Origin: Phycisphaeraceae bacterium
Lineage (GTDB): Bacteria > Planctomycetota > Phycisphaerae > Phycisphaerales > UBA1924
Direction: 5' to 3'
Assembly (NCBI GenBank): GCA_019454185.1
Contig: CP075368.1
Location: 930,001-994,000 of the forward strand
DNA length: 64,000 nucleotides
Shown: in pieces, positions 45,136 to 54,681 of the stretch
Numbering within the stretch: position 1 is the first letter of the stretch
How the letters are laid out: each line of letters starts with the position of its first letter
The notes under the pieces: model-generated
Told to the model about the DNA's origin: nothing
Database searches by the model: none
The model's input: the letters and a program-made list of their open reading frames with translations, nothing else
Translations under genes and position numbers: made by a program

Positions 45136-46098
45136 ATGCGCGTTCGAACCGCCTTCACTCTGATCGAACTCCTCGTCGTCATCGCCATCATCGCGGTGCT
45201 GATCGGCATCCTCATACCCGCTCTCGGCAAATCGCGTCAATCCGCCCGCCAGTTGCAGGACTCGACCTCCGTCCGCTCGATCGTCCAGGCCCTTCACGTC
45301 TGGTCCGGCAACAACGATGGCGCCTATCCCCTCCCCAGCCGCCTCGATCGCAGCGACACGACCATGGCTGCGGCCCACCCGCGCGAGAAGGACAACGCCG
45401 GCAACATCATCTCCGTGCTGATCTTCAACAACCTCCTCAAGGTCGAGCAGGCCGTCTCCGCCGCCGAGACCAACCCACGCATCGCCCGCGCCGAGGACTA
45501 TCAATACGGCTCGTCCGACAGGGCCGCCTCTCCCTCAGACGCCCTCTGGGATCCCGGCTTCGCCGGAAACACCGAGGAGATCGACGCCAGCGCGACCGGC
45601 ATCGGCACCGGCCGGCGCGGCACCAACGCCAATCTCTCCTTCGGGCTCATACCCCCCTTCGGCCAGCGGGCCGACGAGTGGCGCCTCGACACCGACGGCG
45701 ACAGCGTCCTCGTCGCCAATCGCGGACCTCGCTACAACGGGACTCCCGGCGCATGGGTCCTCTTCGATGATCCGGCAAGCAACCGATCCAACACGCTCCG
45801 CATCCACGGCGCATCCAAGCAGTGGAACGGCAACCTCGGCGTCTGTGACGGGTCCGTCGCCTTTGCGAACAAGCCCGATCCCGACCAGTTCGAGTTTGTC
45901 GATTCCACCACCGCTCCCCCCCGGACCTACAAGGACAACATCTTCAAGAACGAGCGCGAGAGCAGCGAATCAGGCGCGGGCATCGAGGCCAACGCCTACA
46001 TCGGCACCAACAGCTACGTCAACCCCTTCTACAACGTCACTGCCGAGACAGTCGTCGGATCCGATCCCCGCATCCGCATCACACCCTTCTACGACTGA
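45136..46098 (+). CDS. Pseudopilin-like protein, copy 2
   Basis: The 320-residue protein starts MRVRTAFTLIELLVVIAI, a prepilin leader, and continues with a helix and a polar domain sharing the plan of the gene at 42456 (QSARQLQDSTSVRSIVQALH, ALWDPGFAGN, LRIHGASKQWNGNLGVCDGS, YKDNIFKNERE). The two are paralogues of moderate similarity, flanking the low-GC gene. GGAG lies eight bases before the ATG; a longer frame exists but lacks a signal-like start. A palindrome-type terminator follows the stop. Secretion or surface-filament role is inferred from the leader only. Confidence 0.88.
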   Translation: MRVRTAFTLIELLVVIAIIAVLIGILIPALGKSRQSARQLQDSTSVRSIVQALHVWSGNNDGAYPLPSRLDRSDTTMAAAHPREKDNAGNIISVLIFNNLLKVEQAVSAAETNPRIARAEDYQYGSSDRAASPSDALWDPGFAGNTEEIDASATGIGTGRRGTNANLSFGLIPPFGQRADEWRLDTDGDSVLVANRGPRYNGTPGAWVLFDDPASNRSNTLRIHGASKQWNGNLGVCDGSVAFANKPDPDQFEFVDSTTAPPRTYKDNIFKNERESSESGAGIEANAYIGTNSYVNPFYNVTAETVVGSDPRIRITPFYD

Positions 46099-46109
46099 AT
46101 CTGCTCCAT

Positions 46110-46190
46110 GGTGGCACCGCTCTCCAGAGCGGTGTGTCTTTATGCTGGCACAGTCTTGCGTGGCATCGCTCTCCAGTGCGGCGTGCCTCT
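46110..46190. repeat. Tandem pair of CGCTCTCCAG hairpin repeats
   Basis: Two related units (46110-46140 and 46160-46190) share GTGGCA-x-CGCTCTCCAG-x-GCGG-x-GTG. The first holds a perfect 18-base palindrome (ACCGCTCTCCAGAGCGGT, 46116-46133) followed by GTGTCTTT, and probably ends the pseudopilin transcript. The pair resembles a REP-type intergenic element. Confidence 0.65.
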
Positions 46191-46308
46191 TCTCTGGGTA
46201 CGCTCGCCTCTCCGAGCCGATGTTTCTGGTCCCCGTGGCCTTCCCACCCCCCCTTCCTGAGGATCCAGAGAGCCCGGTGGCGATAGAGTCTCGCCACCGG
46301 GGTCACCC

Positions 46309-49300
46309 ATGCACCTGCCCGTCATCCAAACACCCGAAACATCCCGCTCCGCTGACTCGAAGCAAGACCACGCCGCGCTCCGCGAATTGACCGCCGTGGT
46401 CCGCGGAGAGGTCCGCCTGGGGCTCCACGATCGGATGCTCTACGCGACCGACGCCTCGCTCTACCAGGTCGAGCCGCTCGGCATTGTCATCCCGGCCGAT
46501 ACGGATGACGCACTCGCTGCCGCGCGATTCTGCCTCGCGAACCGGCTCCCGATCCTCCCCCGAGGCGGAGGCACCAGTCTCGCCGGCCAGTGCACCAATC
46601 ACGCGGTCGTCATCGACCTCTCCCCCAACTGTCGTCGCGTGCTCGTGATCGACGAGCACGCCCGCACCTGCGATGTCGAGCCGGGAATCGCTATCGACGA
46701 TCTCAACACCCTTCTCGCGCCGAAGCGACTTTTCTTCGCGCCCGATCCCGCCACGAGTCGCCACGCGAACATCGGCGGCTGCATCGGCAACAACGCCGCG
46801 GGCGCGCGGTCCGTCAGGTACGGTCGCACCTCGGAGAATCTCCTCGGCGCGAGCGTCCTCCTCGGCACGGGCGACCGTCTCACGCTCTACGAGGGGGCCG
46901 GTCGGTCTGATCCCGTCGTCGCCGATCTCTCACGCAGGGTCGCCTCCATCGTCCTCGCCCACGCCGAAGAGATCCGCGCCCGCTTCCCGCGCACGATCCG
47001 GCGCAACGCCGGCTACGCGCTCGACATGATGCTCGACCAGCTCGAGCGCAACAACAACGACCCGCTCGCCCTCAATCTCGCCCATCTCCTGTGCGGCAGC
47101 GAGGGCACCCTCGCCCTCACGCTCGGCGCTCGGCTCAGACTCCACCCCCTCCCGATCGCAAAGGGGCTGGCGACCATCGCGTTCGATTCGGTCGATGCCG
47201 CGATCGAGGCCCTCATGCCGATCCTCGCCACCGGGCCGAGCGCGGTCGAACTCCTCGACGACACGGTGATCGACCTCGCGCTCGCGAACGCCGAGTACGC
47301 ACGCTACGTCGCGCTGATGCCCCAGCCGCTCGACGGGAAACTCCGCGCCGTGCTCTACGTCGAATACTTCGCGGATGGCGACGGCACGCCCCGCGGCGCG
47401 CAGGCCGAGATCGAGGAGCGTTTCACTGTCTTGAAGCGTCGATTCGGAGCGGAATCGCTCCGAACCTACACCGAGCCCGACGCCATGATGCGCGCCTGGA
47501 AACTCCGCAAGGCCGGCGAACCCCTGCTGCACGGCGTGCCCGGAGCCCGCAAGCCCGTCACGTTTGTCGAGGACAACGCCGTCCCGCCCGAACGCCTGGG
47601 GGAGTTCGTCCGCGAGTTCCGACGCATCGTTGAATCTCACGGCACCACCGCCGCGTTCTGGGCACACGCCTCCGTCGGCGTGCTCCACGTGAGGCCCTTC
47701 ATCAACCTCCGCGATCCCGAAGACAGGGTCGCCATGCAGGCCATCGCATCCGAGGTCGCCAACCTTGCCCGCTCTCTCGGCGGCGTCATGTCCGGAGAGC
47801 ACGGCGATGGGCGCGTGCGAGGCCCCCTGCTCGAAGAGTTCTTCGGCCCCCGCCTGATGGAGGCGTTCCGCGCCATCAAGGCCGTCTTCGACCCGCAGGG
47901 CCTTCTCAACCCCGGCAACATCGTCGAGCCGCGCCCTCTCGGCTCGATCGTCACGAATCTCAGGATCGAGCCCGCGCCGAGCGAACCAGAATCCGACAAT
48001 CGCCGCCGCTGGGAGGGTGGCGCAGCGATCGTCCCCGCCGTCGAGACCTACTTCGATTACACCGACCAGCACGGCTTTGACCACGCCGTCGAGATGTGCA
48101 ACGGTGCCGGCGTCTGCCGCAAAAAATCCGGCGGCACCATGTGCCCCTCGTACATGGGCACACTCGACGAACGCCACTCGACCCGCGGACGAGGCAACGC
48201 GCTCCGACTCGCGATCACAGGCCAACTCAACGCCCCCGGCACCCACGGCGCGGCGTGGGACGACCCGGAGACAATCCGCACCCTCGACCTCTGTCTCTCC
48301 TGCAAGGCGTGCAAGACCGAGTGCCCCAGCAACGTCGACATCGCCCGGCTCAAGGCCGAGTACACCGCGCAGCGCTTCAAGCGATCCGGCGTGCCGCTCG
48401 CGACACAGATCCTCGGACGGGCTCGCGCGCTCGGGCGGCTCGCGTCCATGACCCCCTGGCTCACGAACACCGTCAACAACAGCCGCCCCGGTCGCTGGGC
48501 GATCAATCGGCTGCTCGGTTTCGACCCGCGCCGTTCGATCCCCGCCTTCGATGAGCCCCTTCACCGCGTCCTGAGGCGTGCGGGCGTGCGGGCCACGCCG
48601 CGCCCGACGGGCAAACGCCCCGCCGTTGTGCTCTTCGGCGACTGCTTCGCGATGTTCAACGAGCCGCGTATCGGCCTCGCAGCGGGGCGTGTGCTCACGC
48701 ACCTCGGATACGAGGTCGTGCTCGCCGATGTGGGCTGCTGCGCACGCCCCATGATCTCTCTCGGCATGCTCGAAGACGCGATCACATCCGTGGATCGCAC
48801 CATGACACGCCTCCGCCCGCTCGTCGACAACACCGCGGTCCGTGCCATCGTCGTTCTGGAGCCGTCGTGCCTCTCCGCGATGAAGGACGACTGGCTCAAA
48901 CTCAAGGTCAAGACGCCCATCGAGTCACGCCTGAAGCTCGCGGCCAAGTCGATGCTCATTGAAGACTTCGTCGAGCGTGAGTGGGAGAGCCACCCCAAGC
49001 GGTGCGAGCCCGATCCGACGCTCAAGGACGCGGCCCTTGGTCCCGTCATCCTTCACGGCCACTGCCACCAGAAAGCACTCTGGGGTGTTGAGACCTCATC
49101 GCGACTCCTGATGCGTCTCGTCGGCCCACGCCTCCGTGTGCTCGACAGCGGGTGCTGCGGCATGGCCGGCGCGTTCGGCTACGCGCCCGAGCGGTACGAC
49201 CTCTCCATGAAGATCGGAGAACTCTCGCTCCTGCCCGAGGTTCGCAATGCCGGGCCAGACGCGTGTATCGCCGCGCCGGGAACTTCCTGCCGCCATCAGG

Positions 49301-49395
49301 TCCACGACGGGGCAGGGACCGAAGCTCGCCACCCGATCGAGATCGTTGCCGATCTGATCTGCCCCGACACGAACCAGCCCCGCCGATCACGCTGA
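46309..49395 (+). CDS. FAD-linked oxidase / iron-sulfur fusion (GlcD-GlpC type)
   Basis: The 1028-residue protein joins an FAD-binding oxidase of the GlcD/D-lactate dehydrogenase family (ILPRGGGTSLAGQ, GGCIGNNAAGARSVRYG, HASVGVLHVRPFINL, VMSGEHGDGRVRGPLLEEFFG) to a ferredoxin-like part (CLSCKACKTECPSNVD, with another Cys set at CNGAGVCRKKSGGTMCPSY) and a cysteine-rich CCG-domain region (VGCCARPMIS, HCHQKAL, DSGCCGMAGAFGY). This plan resembles the large one-piece YdiJ-type dehydrogenases that oxidise 2-hydroxy acids and feed electrons through Fe-S clusters to the respiratory chain. Substrate is not determined. The start ATG follows the intergenic repeat pair; no strong binding box. Confidence 0.93.
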   Translation: MHLPVIQTPETSRSADSKQDHAALRELTAVVRGEVRLGLHDRMLYATDASLYQVEPLGIVIPADTDDALAAARFCLANRLPILPRGGGTSLAGQCTNHAVVIDLSPNCRRVLVIDEHARTCDVEPGIAIDDLNTLLAPKRLFFAPDPATSRHANIGGCIGNNAAGARSVRYGRTSENLLGASVLLGTGDRLTLYEGAGRSDPVVADLSRRVASIVLAHAEEIRARFPRTIRRNAGYALDMMLDQLERNNNDPLALNLAHLLCGSEGTLALTLGARLRLHPLPIAKGLATIAFDSVDAAIEALMPILATGPSAVELLDDTVIDLALANAEYARYVALMPQPLDGKLRAVLYVEYFADGDGTPRGAQAEIEERFTVLKRRFGAESLRTYTEPDAMMRAWKLRKAGEPLLHGVPGARKPVTFVEDNAVPPERLGEFVREFRRIVESHGTTAAFWAHASVGVLHVRPFINLRDPEDRVAMQAIASEVANLARSLGGVMSGEHGDGRVRGPLLEEFFGPRLMEAFRAIKAVFDPQGLLNPGNIVEPRPLGSIVTNLRIEPAPSEPESDNRRRWEGGAAIVPAVETYFDYTDQHGFDHAVEMCNGAGVCRKKSGGTMCPSYMGTLDERHSTRGRGNALRLAITGQLNAPGTHGAAWDDPETIRTLDLCLSCKACKTECPSNVDIARLKAEYTAQRFKRSGVPLATQILGRARALGRLASMTPWLTNTVNNSRPGRWAINRLLGFDPRRSIPAFDEPLHRVLRRAGVRATPRPTGKRPAVVLFGDCFAMFNEPRIGLAAGRVLTHLGYEVVLADVGCCARPMISLGMLEDAITSVDRTMTRLRPLVDNTAVRAIVVLEPSCLSAMKDDWLKLKVKTPIESRLKLAAKSMLIEDFVEREWESHPKRCEPDPTLKDAALGPVILHGHCHQKALWGVETSSRLLMRLVGPRLRVLDSGCCGMAGAFGYAPERYDLSMKIGELSLLPEVRNAGPDACIAAPGTSCRHQVHDGAGTEARHPIEIVADLICPDTNQPRRSR

Positions 49396-49629
49396 CGATG
49401 CGTCGGGTCCGATCTCGGTGGGCTGTCGCGTCGCGGGGTCGTATTGATACAGCGTCGCCGGATCTTCCTGGCGACATGCCTTGTGCGATCCGTCGCAGAA
49501 CGGGAACTTCTCGCTGATCCCGCACGCACAGATGAAGATCGGTTTCGGCTTCCCCTGCTCATCGAGCGGGAGCGTAGATGGGTCGATCTTGATTGGGCCG
49601 GTCTGGCTGAAGCGGACAAGTCGTGGCAT
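49387..49629 (-). CDS. CDGSH iron-sulfur domain protein
   Basis: This 80-residue protein contains the CDGSH signature: CACGISEKFPFCDGSHKAC, with three Cys and one His that hold a [2Fe-2S] cluster. The flanking KPIFICACG and the short length fit the small bacterial class. GGGAG lies seven bases before the ATG. Its 3' end overlaps the end of the oxidoreductase gene by nine bases on the other strand. A redox or cluster-transfer role is likely, with unknown partners. Confidence 0.93.
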   Translation of the reverse strand: MPRLVRFSQTGPIKIDPSTLPLDEQGKPKPIFICACGISEKFPFCDGSHKACRQEDPATLYQYDPATRQPTEIGPDASSA

Positions 49630-49650
49630 GCAGTGACTCCCAGCGGTTCA

Positions 49651-50580
49651 TCAGAGCGGCGAAGCGACAGCCCGGATCGAGTCCTCAAGTATGCGACGAG
49701 AGGCATGACCCTCGGTCTCCGCGACCGCCGCCCTCGGGATCACGCGATGGGCGCAGACGCGGAAGATGTTCGACGTGATGTCTTCCGGGATCACATAGTC
49801 GCGTCCATCGATCAACGCCGCCGCCCGTGCCGCCTGAGCCAGCGCGAGCGAGCCGCGGGGCGAGAGCCCCACCTGGGCCGCCTCGTGGCGTCGTGTCGCG
49901 TTCGCGAGCGAGACGATGTAGTCAACCAGCGTCCGGTCAAGCCGCACCGCATCGACCGCCTGCTGAAGCCGGATGACATCCTCTTTGTGCATGATCGGCC
50001 TGAGGTCGTGCAGCGGCGTCGAGGCCGGACGCAGCTCGATGACCCGTGCCTCGTCGGCCGGGGAGGGGTATCCGACGTCGATCCGCATCAGGAACCGGTC
50101 CAACTGGTTCTCAGGCAGCAGATAGGTTCCCTCGAACTCATACGGATTCTGCGTGGCAATGACCATGAACGGCTGGTCCAGCGTGAGCGCTCGACCATCG
50201 ACAGAGACGCTCCCCTCGTTCATCGCTTCCAGCAACGCCGTCTGCGTCCGAGGCGTCGTCCGGTTGATCTCGTCGGCAAGAACGATGTTCGCAAAGATCG
50301 CTCCCGGCTTGAACACGAACTGACCCGAGTCCTTCTCGTATATCGAGACGCCCAGCACATCCGTCGGCATCATGTCGGGTGTCAACTGAATGCGGCTGAA
50401 TGAGCACTCGACCGATCTCGCGATCGCGCTCGCCAGAATCGTCTTCCCGACCCCCGGCACGTCCTCGATCAGCAGATGCCCGCGTGCCAAGAGGCAGCAG
50501 ATCGCGGCATCGATCGCCCCGGGATTCCCCAGAAAGACCGTCCCGATGTTCCGTCTCAAACGTTCGATGGCATCGTGCAT
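49651..50580 (-). CDS. MoxR-family AAA+ ATPase
   Basis: The 309-residue AAA+ ATPase has LLIEDVPGVGKTILASAIAR (Walker A), IVLADEINRTTPRTQTALLEAM (Walker B with the MoxR-specific NRTTPRTQ), MVIATQNPYEFEGTYLLPE (sensor 1) and LSPRGSLALAQAARAAAL (sensor 2), all in the MoxR pattern. MoxR proteins act as chaperones for maturing enzyme complexes, often with vWA-domain partners; such a partner is not next to it here (a vWA protein is 5 kb away). Normal length. The ATG has no strong box. Confidence 0.94.
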   Translation of the reverse strand: MHDAIERLRRNIGTVFLGNPGAIDAAICCLLARGHLLIEDVPGVGKTILASAIARSVECSFSRIQLTPDMMPTDVLGVSIYEKDSGQFVFKPGAIFANIVLADEINRTTPRTQTALLEAMNEGSVSVDGRALTLDQPFMVIATQNPYEFEGTYLLPENQLDRFLMRIDVGYPSPADEARVIELRPASTPLHDLRPIMHKEDVIRLQQAVDAVRLDRTLVDYIVSLANATRRHEAAQVGLSPRGSLALAQAARAAALIDGRDYVIPEDITSNIFRVCAHRVIPRAAVAETEGHASRRILEDSIRAVASPL

Positions 50581-50728
50581 GGCAGAGCGGGTCCTCGGTA
50601 CGGGTTGAGCCGCGGAGTATAGTGTCCGCCCCCCTCCGGGCTGCGGGCTCGTCGGGCCGCCCCTGTTTGTGTACGCTGTGGACGTTGCTGACGTTTCACC
50701 AAGGCCTCGCGGAGGGGCCGGAGTCCTG

Positions 50729-51706
50729 ATGCCGTCATCGCCAGAGAGCGATCATCCATTTTCCGTACCCGGAGTTGTTGAGCCCCTGCCCCCACGAGAG
50801 CGCGTGGGCCACCAACTCTCAGGACACATCCCGTGCGCTCGCTGCCGGTACGAACTGCGCGGCTTATCAATCGCCTCAAACTGCCCCGAGTGCGGACTGC
50901 CCATCGGCGTCACGATTCTCGCCGTCGTCGATCCATACGCCAAGGAACTGCAACCTATTGCAAGGCCCCATCTGACCTTCGCCGGCCTCATGCTCTGGGC
51001 CTCCGGAGCGATGGCCGTGTCTCTCCTCATGTGGGTGATGCATCTCGGCAGCATGGCCTACTCCATGTTCTCAATCACCTTGACCCCGTCTTGGGGGCCA
51101 CTCGCCATATGCATCGCGACCCTCCTGTCAGGGCTCGGAGCGGCAGTTCTCATACGCCCTCATGCCAAGATCCCCAGACGCCAGATCCTCGCGGCTGCCG
51201 CTGCCTCGGCCGCGTTCCTGCCGCTCGCCTGGCTGCATTGGGATCTCTTCTCGAACACCGCAAACGGTCTTGGCTTCGACTACTTCTCATCGAGAGTCGA
51301 TTCCGAGCGGGTCGCTGTTCGATTGCTCTGTGGCTTGCTCGGCGTCCTGATCACCATCGGCCTTCGACCCAACGCCAGAGTTCTGGTCTCGCGCTCGCTC
51401 GTCCTGAGGACAGGACGCATGGATCGTCAGACGATGTACGCCCTCGCAGCGGCATTCGGCGTCGGCGTGCTTGGCGATGCCATCCAACTCGCATCCGGAG
51501 GGCTCAGACCAGTCAGGATGGACGTCCTCCGCAGCATCGGCGTCGCTCTGTCCGTCCTCTCGGCTCTGCTCTGCACGCTCGGATTGGTGAGCATCTTCGT
51601 CGATACATGGCGGCTCCGTCGTGCCGTGCTGTCAGAGCCGCTTGATCTCGATCAGTTGATTGGCCCCCCGAAATCGGAGGGTTCGGATGAGCCCCGCGGA
51701 GCGTGA
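50729..51706 (+). CDS. Zinc-ribbon multi-pass membrane protein
   Basis: The 325-residue protein has an N-terminal zinc-ribbon-like Cys pair set (CARCRYELRGL, then NCPECGLPIG) followed by about six to seven hydrophobic segments (for example LMLWASGAMAVSLLMWVMHL, ILAAAAASAAFLPLAWLHW, LSVLSALLCTLGLVSIFVD). Such CxxC-headed membrane proteins are frequent in planctomycetes and lack known function. ATG at 50729 with GGAG five bases upstream was chosen over an earlier ATG at 50669. Its 3' end overlaps the metallopeptidase gene by 20 bases. Confidence 0.8.
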   Translation: MPSSPESDHPFSVPGVVEPLPPRERVGHQLSGHIPCARCRYELRGLSIASNCPECGLPIGVTILAVVDPYAKELQPIARPHLTFAGLMLWASGAMAVSLLMWVMHLGSMAYSMFSITLTPSWGPLAICIATLLSGLGAAVLIRPHAKIPRRQILAAAAASAAFLPLAWLHWDLFSNTANGLGFDYFSSRVDSERVAVRLLCGLLGVLITIGLRPNARVLVSRSLVLRTGRMDRQTMYALAAAFGVGVLGDAIQLASGGLRPVRMDVLRSIGVALSVLSALLCTLGLVSIFVDTWRLRRAVLSEPLDLDQLIGPPKSEGSDEPRGA

Positions 51707-52094
51707 AAGGTTCGATCGTCTCGTCGAAGAGGTCATCCGTGCCCTTCCCGCCTCGGTTCGGCGCGCTCTTGACGAGGTGCCGATCGTGGTCCTCGACAAG
51801 CCCACCCCGGATCTTCTTGAAGGAATCGAGGATCCCGAAGTCATACAAGATCCTGAATCACTCTGTGGGCTCCACACCGGTCACTCCATCACGGATCGGT
51901 CCATCGAGCAATCCGGCGAGCTACCCAGCCAGATCCATCTCTTCAGGATCGGCATCGTCTCGCTGGCGGGGGGGTGGGAGAGCCCCGATTCGAATGCAGC
52001 CGTCGCAGAGGAGATCCGCGTGACGATTCTGCACGAACTCGGTCACGAGATGGGGCTCGACGAGGACGATCTCTACGATCTGGGGTATGACTGA
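51687..52094 (+). CDS. Zincin-like metallopeptidase-family protein (PF06262 type)
   Basis: The 135-residue protein has an HExxH active-site motif in VTILHELGHEMGLDEDDLYDLGY, matching the small DUF1025/PF06262 family: a short minimal zincin with two His and a downstream Glu/Asp near DEDDLYDLGY. Members are cytosolic and of unknown substrate. GGAGG six bases before ATG 51687 sets the start; a longer TTG start at 51660 is possible. It overlaps the membrane gene before it, so the two are co-translated. Confidence 0.88.
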   Translation: MSPAERERFDRLVEEVIRALPASVRRALDEVPIVVLDKPTPDLLEGIEDPEVIQDPESLCGLHTGHSITDRSIEQSGELPSQIHLFRIGIVSLAGGWESPDSNAAVAEEIRVTILHELGHEMGLDEDDLYDLGYD

Positions 52095-52206
52095 GCGCGC
52101 CTATTGAAAGTTGGCGTTGCACCCGACACAGGGTGGAACCGTTTCCCATGAATGCCAGTAGCACTGTCACGTCGGCCGACGCAATCCGGCCAGAGGAGAT
52201 ACCGAG

Positions 52207-53994
52207 ATGTCCGCAGCACGATTCATCAGCGTCACGCTCTCAACCTTCCTTCTGGCAGGAGCCGCGCTCGCCGCAGACAAGGTCGGCGTCGCGATGGTCG
52301 AGATCAAGGGCAAGCCCGCCGATGCTCCCTCGCCGCTCGCCTGGCTGATGGGTGGAGACGGAGAGCCGACAACCCGACAACTCGTCGAGGGGATCCGTGC
52401 CATGGCCAAGGATCCCAGGATCAACGCCTGTGTGATCCGGCTCAAGGACGCCGAGCTCGGCTTCACCCAGGCCCAGGAGATCGGCGAAGCGATCTCTGCC
52501 CTGAGCAAGGCCGGGAAGAAGGTCCACGTCTTCGCCGAGGCATACGGCAATGTCGAACTGGTGCTCGCATCATTCGGCGACGAAGTGATCGTCCAGTCCG
52601 GCGGACCCGTCGCCCTTTCCGGCATGTACATGGAAGAGATGTACCTTGCGGACTCGCTCTCATGGATCGGTGTCAAGCCAGAACTCATCCAAGTCGGAGA
52701 CTATAAGGGTGCGAACGAACAGATGACTCGCAACGCGCCCAGCCCTCAGTGGGACCAGAACATCGACCAGCTGCTCGATGGCATGTACGGCGCGATGCGC
52801 TCCACGCTCATCACCAACCGCAATCTGACCGACGCCCAGCTCGACGCCGCGATGTCCTCGATCTGGCTCTCGCTTCCCGAAGATCAGATCGCTTCGGGCC
52901 TCATCGACTCAGTCGTCGATCTCGCAACCATCGACGAGCACCTAGCTACTCGTCTCGGCGGGCAGGTCCAGTGGATCGACGCCAAGATCGGAGCCGGCAA
53001 GAGCAGCATCGACGTGAGCAATCCCTTCGCGATTCTCGGGATGCTCTCCAAGACGCCGAGCAACACGCCCACAGGCCCGGCCATCGGCGTCGTGCATATC
53101 ACGGGGCCGATCGTTGACGGCGACTCCTCGTTCGGCGGGCTCTTCGGCGAGCAGAGCGTCGGCAGCCGAACGATCCGAAACGCGCTCGAGAAAGCCCGAG
53201 ATGAGAAACTCGTCAAGGGCGTCGTGCTCAGAATCGACTCGCCCGGCGGCTCGGCAATCGCCAGCGAGGTGATCTGGCAGGGCGTCAAAAGGGTTGCCGA
53301 GAAAAAGCCCGTCTGGGTCAGCGTGGGTTCCATGGCCGCTTCCGGAGGTTACTACATCGCCGTCGCCGGCGACCGGATCTACATGAACCCATCAAGCATC
53401 GTCGGCTCGATCGGCGTGGTCGGAGGTAAACTCTCAATGGGTGAGCTCTACGACACGCTCAAGGTCCGCGTGGTCTCCCGAGGAAGAGGCCCTGGCTCAG
53501 ACGTCTTCAGTTCCTCCAAACCCTGGGACGACGCGACACGCGATCTCGTTCGGTCCAAGATGAAGGAGACCTACGACATCTTCCTCTCAAGGGTGACCGC
53601 TGGCCGAAAGGGCATCGATGTCTCGAAGACGGCCGAGGGGCGGCTCTTCACGGCAGAAAGGGCCGTGCAACTCGCGATGGCCGATGAGATCGGCTCCCTC
53701 AGCGAAGCAATCTCGGATATGGCCGCATCGCTCGGTATTGATCGGTATGAGATCGTCGATTACCCCGGACCTATGGGATTCGACGAGTTCATTGAGTCCG
53801 CCTTCGGCGGGCTGGTCCGCTCACCCTCGGCCGCTGTCGGCGGAGCCATCACGATCAATCCCATGCTCGAGATGGCAAGGACAATCATCGGACCAAGGGC
53901 GTGGCCCGCCGTGCGTGACGCAGCGGCTTCGCTGTCCCAACTCCGTCGAGAGCCGGTGATCCTCTCGATGCCGAGAGCTGTCATCGTGAGGTGA
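52207..53994 (+). CDS. sppA: Signal peptide peptidase SppA (S49), long form
   Basis: The 595-residue protein starts with a signal peptide and has two S49 domains. The first carries the Lys in VGDYKGANEQMTRN, and the second has the nucleophile Ser in GSMAASGGYYIAVAGD after RIDSPGGSA, as in E. coli SppA (618 residues) where Lys and Ser come from separate domains. It would cut membrane signal peptides after export. GAGGAG precedes the ATG. Downstream, frr converges on it. Confidence 0.95.
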   Translation: MSAARFISVTLSTFLLAGAALAADKVGVAMVEIKGKPADAPSPLAWLMGGDGEPTTRQLVEGIRAMAKDPRINACVIRLKDAELGFTQAQEIGEAISALSKAGKKVHVFAEAYGNVELVLASFGDEVIVQSGGPVALSGMYMEEMYLADSLSWIGVKPELIQVGDYKGANEQMTRNAPSPQWDQNIDQLLDGMYGAMRSTLITNRNLTDAQLDAAMSSIWLSLPEDQIASGLIDSVVDLATIDEHLATRLGGQVQWIDAKIGAGKSSIDVSNPFAILGMLSKTPSNTPTGPAIGVVHITGPIVDGDSSFGGLFGEQSVGSRTIRNALEKARDEKLVKGVVLRIDSPGGSAIASEVIWQGVKRVAEKKPVWVSVGSMAASGGYYIAVAGDRIYMNPSSIVGSIGVVGGKLSMGELYDTLKVRVVSRGRGPGSDVFSSSKPWDDATRDLVRSKMKETYDIFLSRVTAGRKGIDVSKTAEGRLFTAERAVQLAMADEIGSLSEAISDMAASLGIDRYEIVDYPGPMGFDEFIESAFGGLVRSPSAAVGGAITINPMLEMARTIIGPRAWPAVRDAAASLSQLRREPVILSMPRAVIVR

Positions 53995-54021
53995 TCGGGA
54001 AGCCCACGCGACCTGGAATGA

Positions 54022-54585
54022 TCAGAGCTCCATGACTTCCTTGCTCTTGTCCTCAACGTGCCGGTCTACCTCGGCCTCAAACTTCTTGAGCAGGTCCTGA
54101 ATCTCGGTCTTCAGCGTCTCGATCTCATCCTCAGAGATCTTCCCGCTTCCCTTCAGTCCGTCCGCGTGCTTGTTCGCATCGCGCCGGACATTCCGCAGGG
54201 CAACTTTCTGCTCCTCGCCCATTTTCTTGCAGTGGGTGACGAGTTGCTGGCGTCGGTCACGCGAGAGCGGCGGCACGCTGATCCTGATCTGCTTCGACTC
54301 GACGATCGGGTTCATCCCGATGCCCGAGGTCTCGATCGCTCGCTTGATGTCCGAAACCGCACCGACATCGAACGGCTTGATCAGGATCTGCGTCGGCTCG
54401 GGCGTCGTGATCGATGCCAATGCCTTCAGGTCCGTCGGCGAGCCGTAATAGTCCACCTTCAGGTACTCGACAAGCGCCGGTGTCGCGCGCCCGGTGCGGA
54501 TGCCCCTCAACTCATGCTTCAGATAATCGACCGCCTTGGTCATCGTCTCTTCGGCTTCAAGGAGAATGGTGTCCGGATCAGTCAT
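54022..54585 (-). CDS. frr: Ribosome recycling factor
   Basis: The 187-residue protein matches Frr throughout: LRGIRTGRATPALVEYL, YYGSPTDLKALASI, RISVPPLSRDRRQQLV and KMGEEQKVALRNVRRDANK. It splits post-termination ribosomes with EF-G. Normal length. GAGGG nine bases before the ATG. It lies behind pyrH on the same strand with a 96-base gap, the common pyrH-frr order. Confidence 0.98.
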   Translation of the reverse strand: MTDPDTILLEAEETMTKAVDYLKHELRGIRTGRATPALVEYLKVDYYGSPTDLKALASITTPEPTQILIKPFDVGAVSDIKRAIETSGIGMNPIVESKQIRISVPPLSRDRRQQLVTHCKKMGEEQKVALRNVRRDANKHADGLKGSGKISEDEIETLKTEIQDLLKKFEAEVDRHVEDKSKEVMEL

Positions 54586-54681
54586 GGCGAAGCCCTCTTT
54601 GCGTCGAGGCCGGCGGCAGACGCCGCTCGCCCGGTCGCGTGGCGAACGAAAGGAAATCCATGATAGTGCCGCTCTCGCCGC

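Noticed and set aside
46930..48702. Minus-strand open frame opposite the FAD/Fe-S oxidoreductase
   Set aside because: Shadow frame; the plus strand holds the FAD and Cys motifs.
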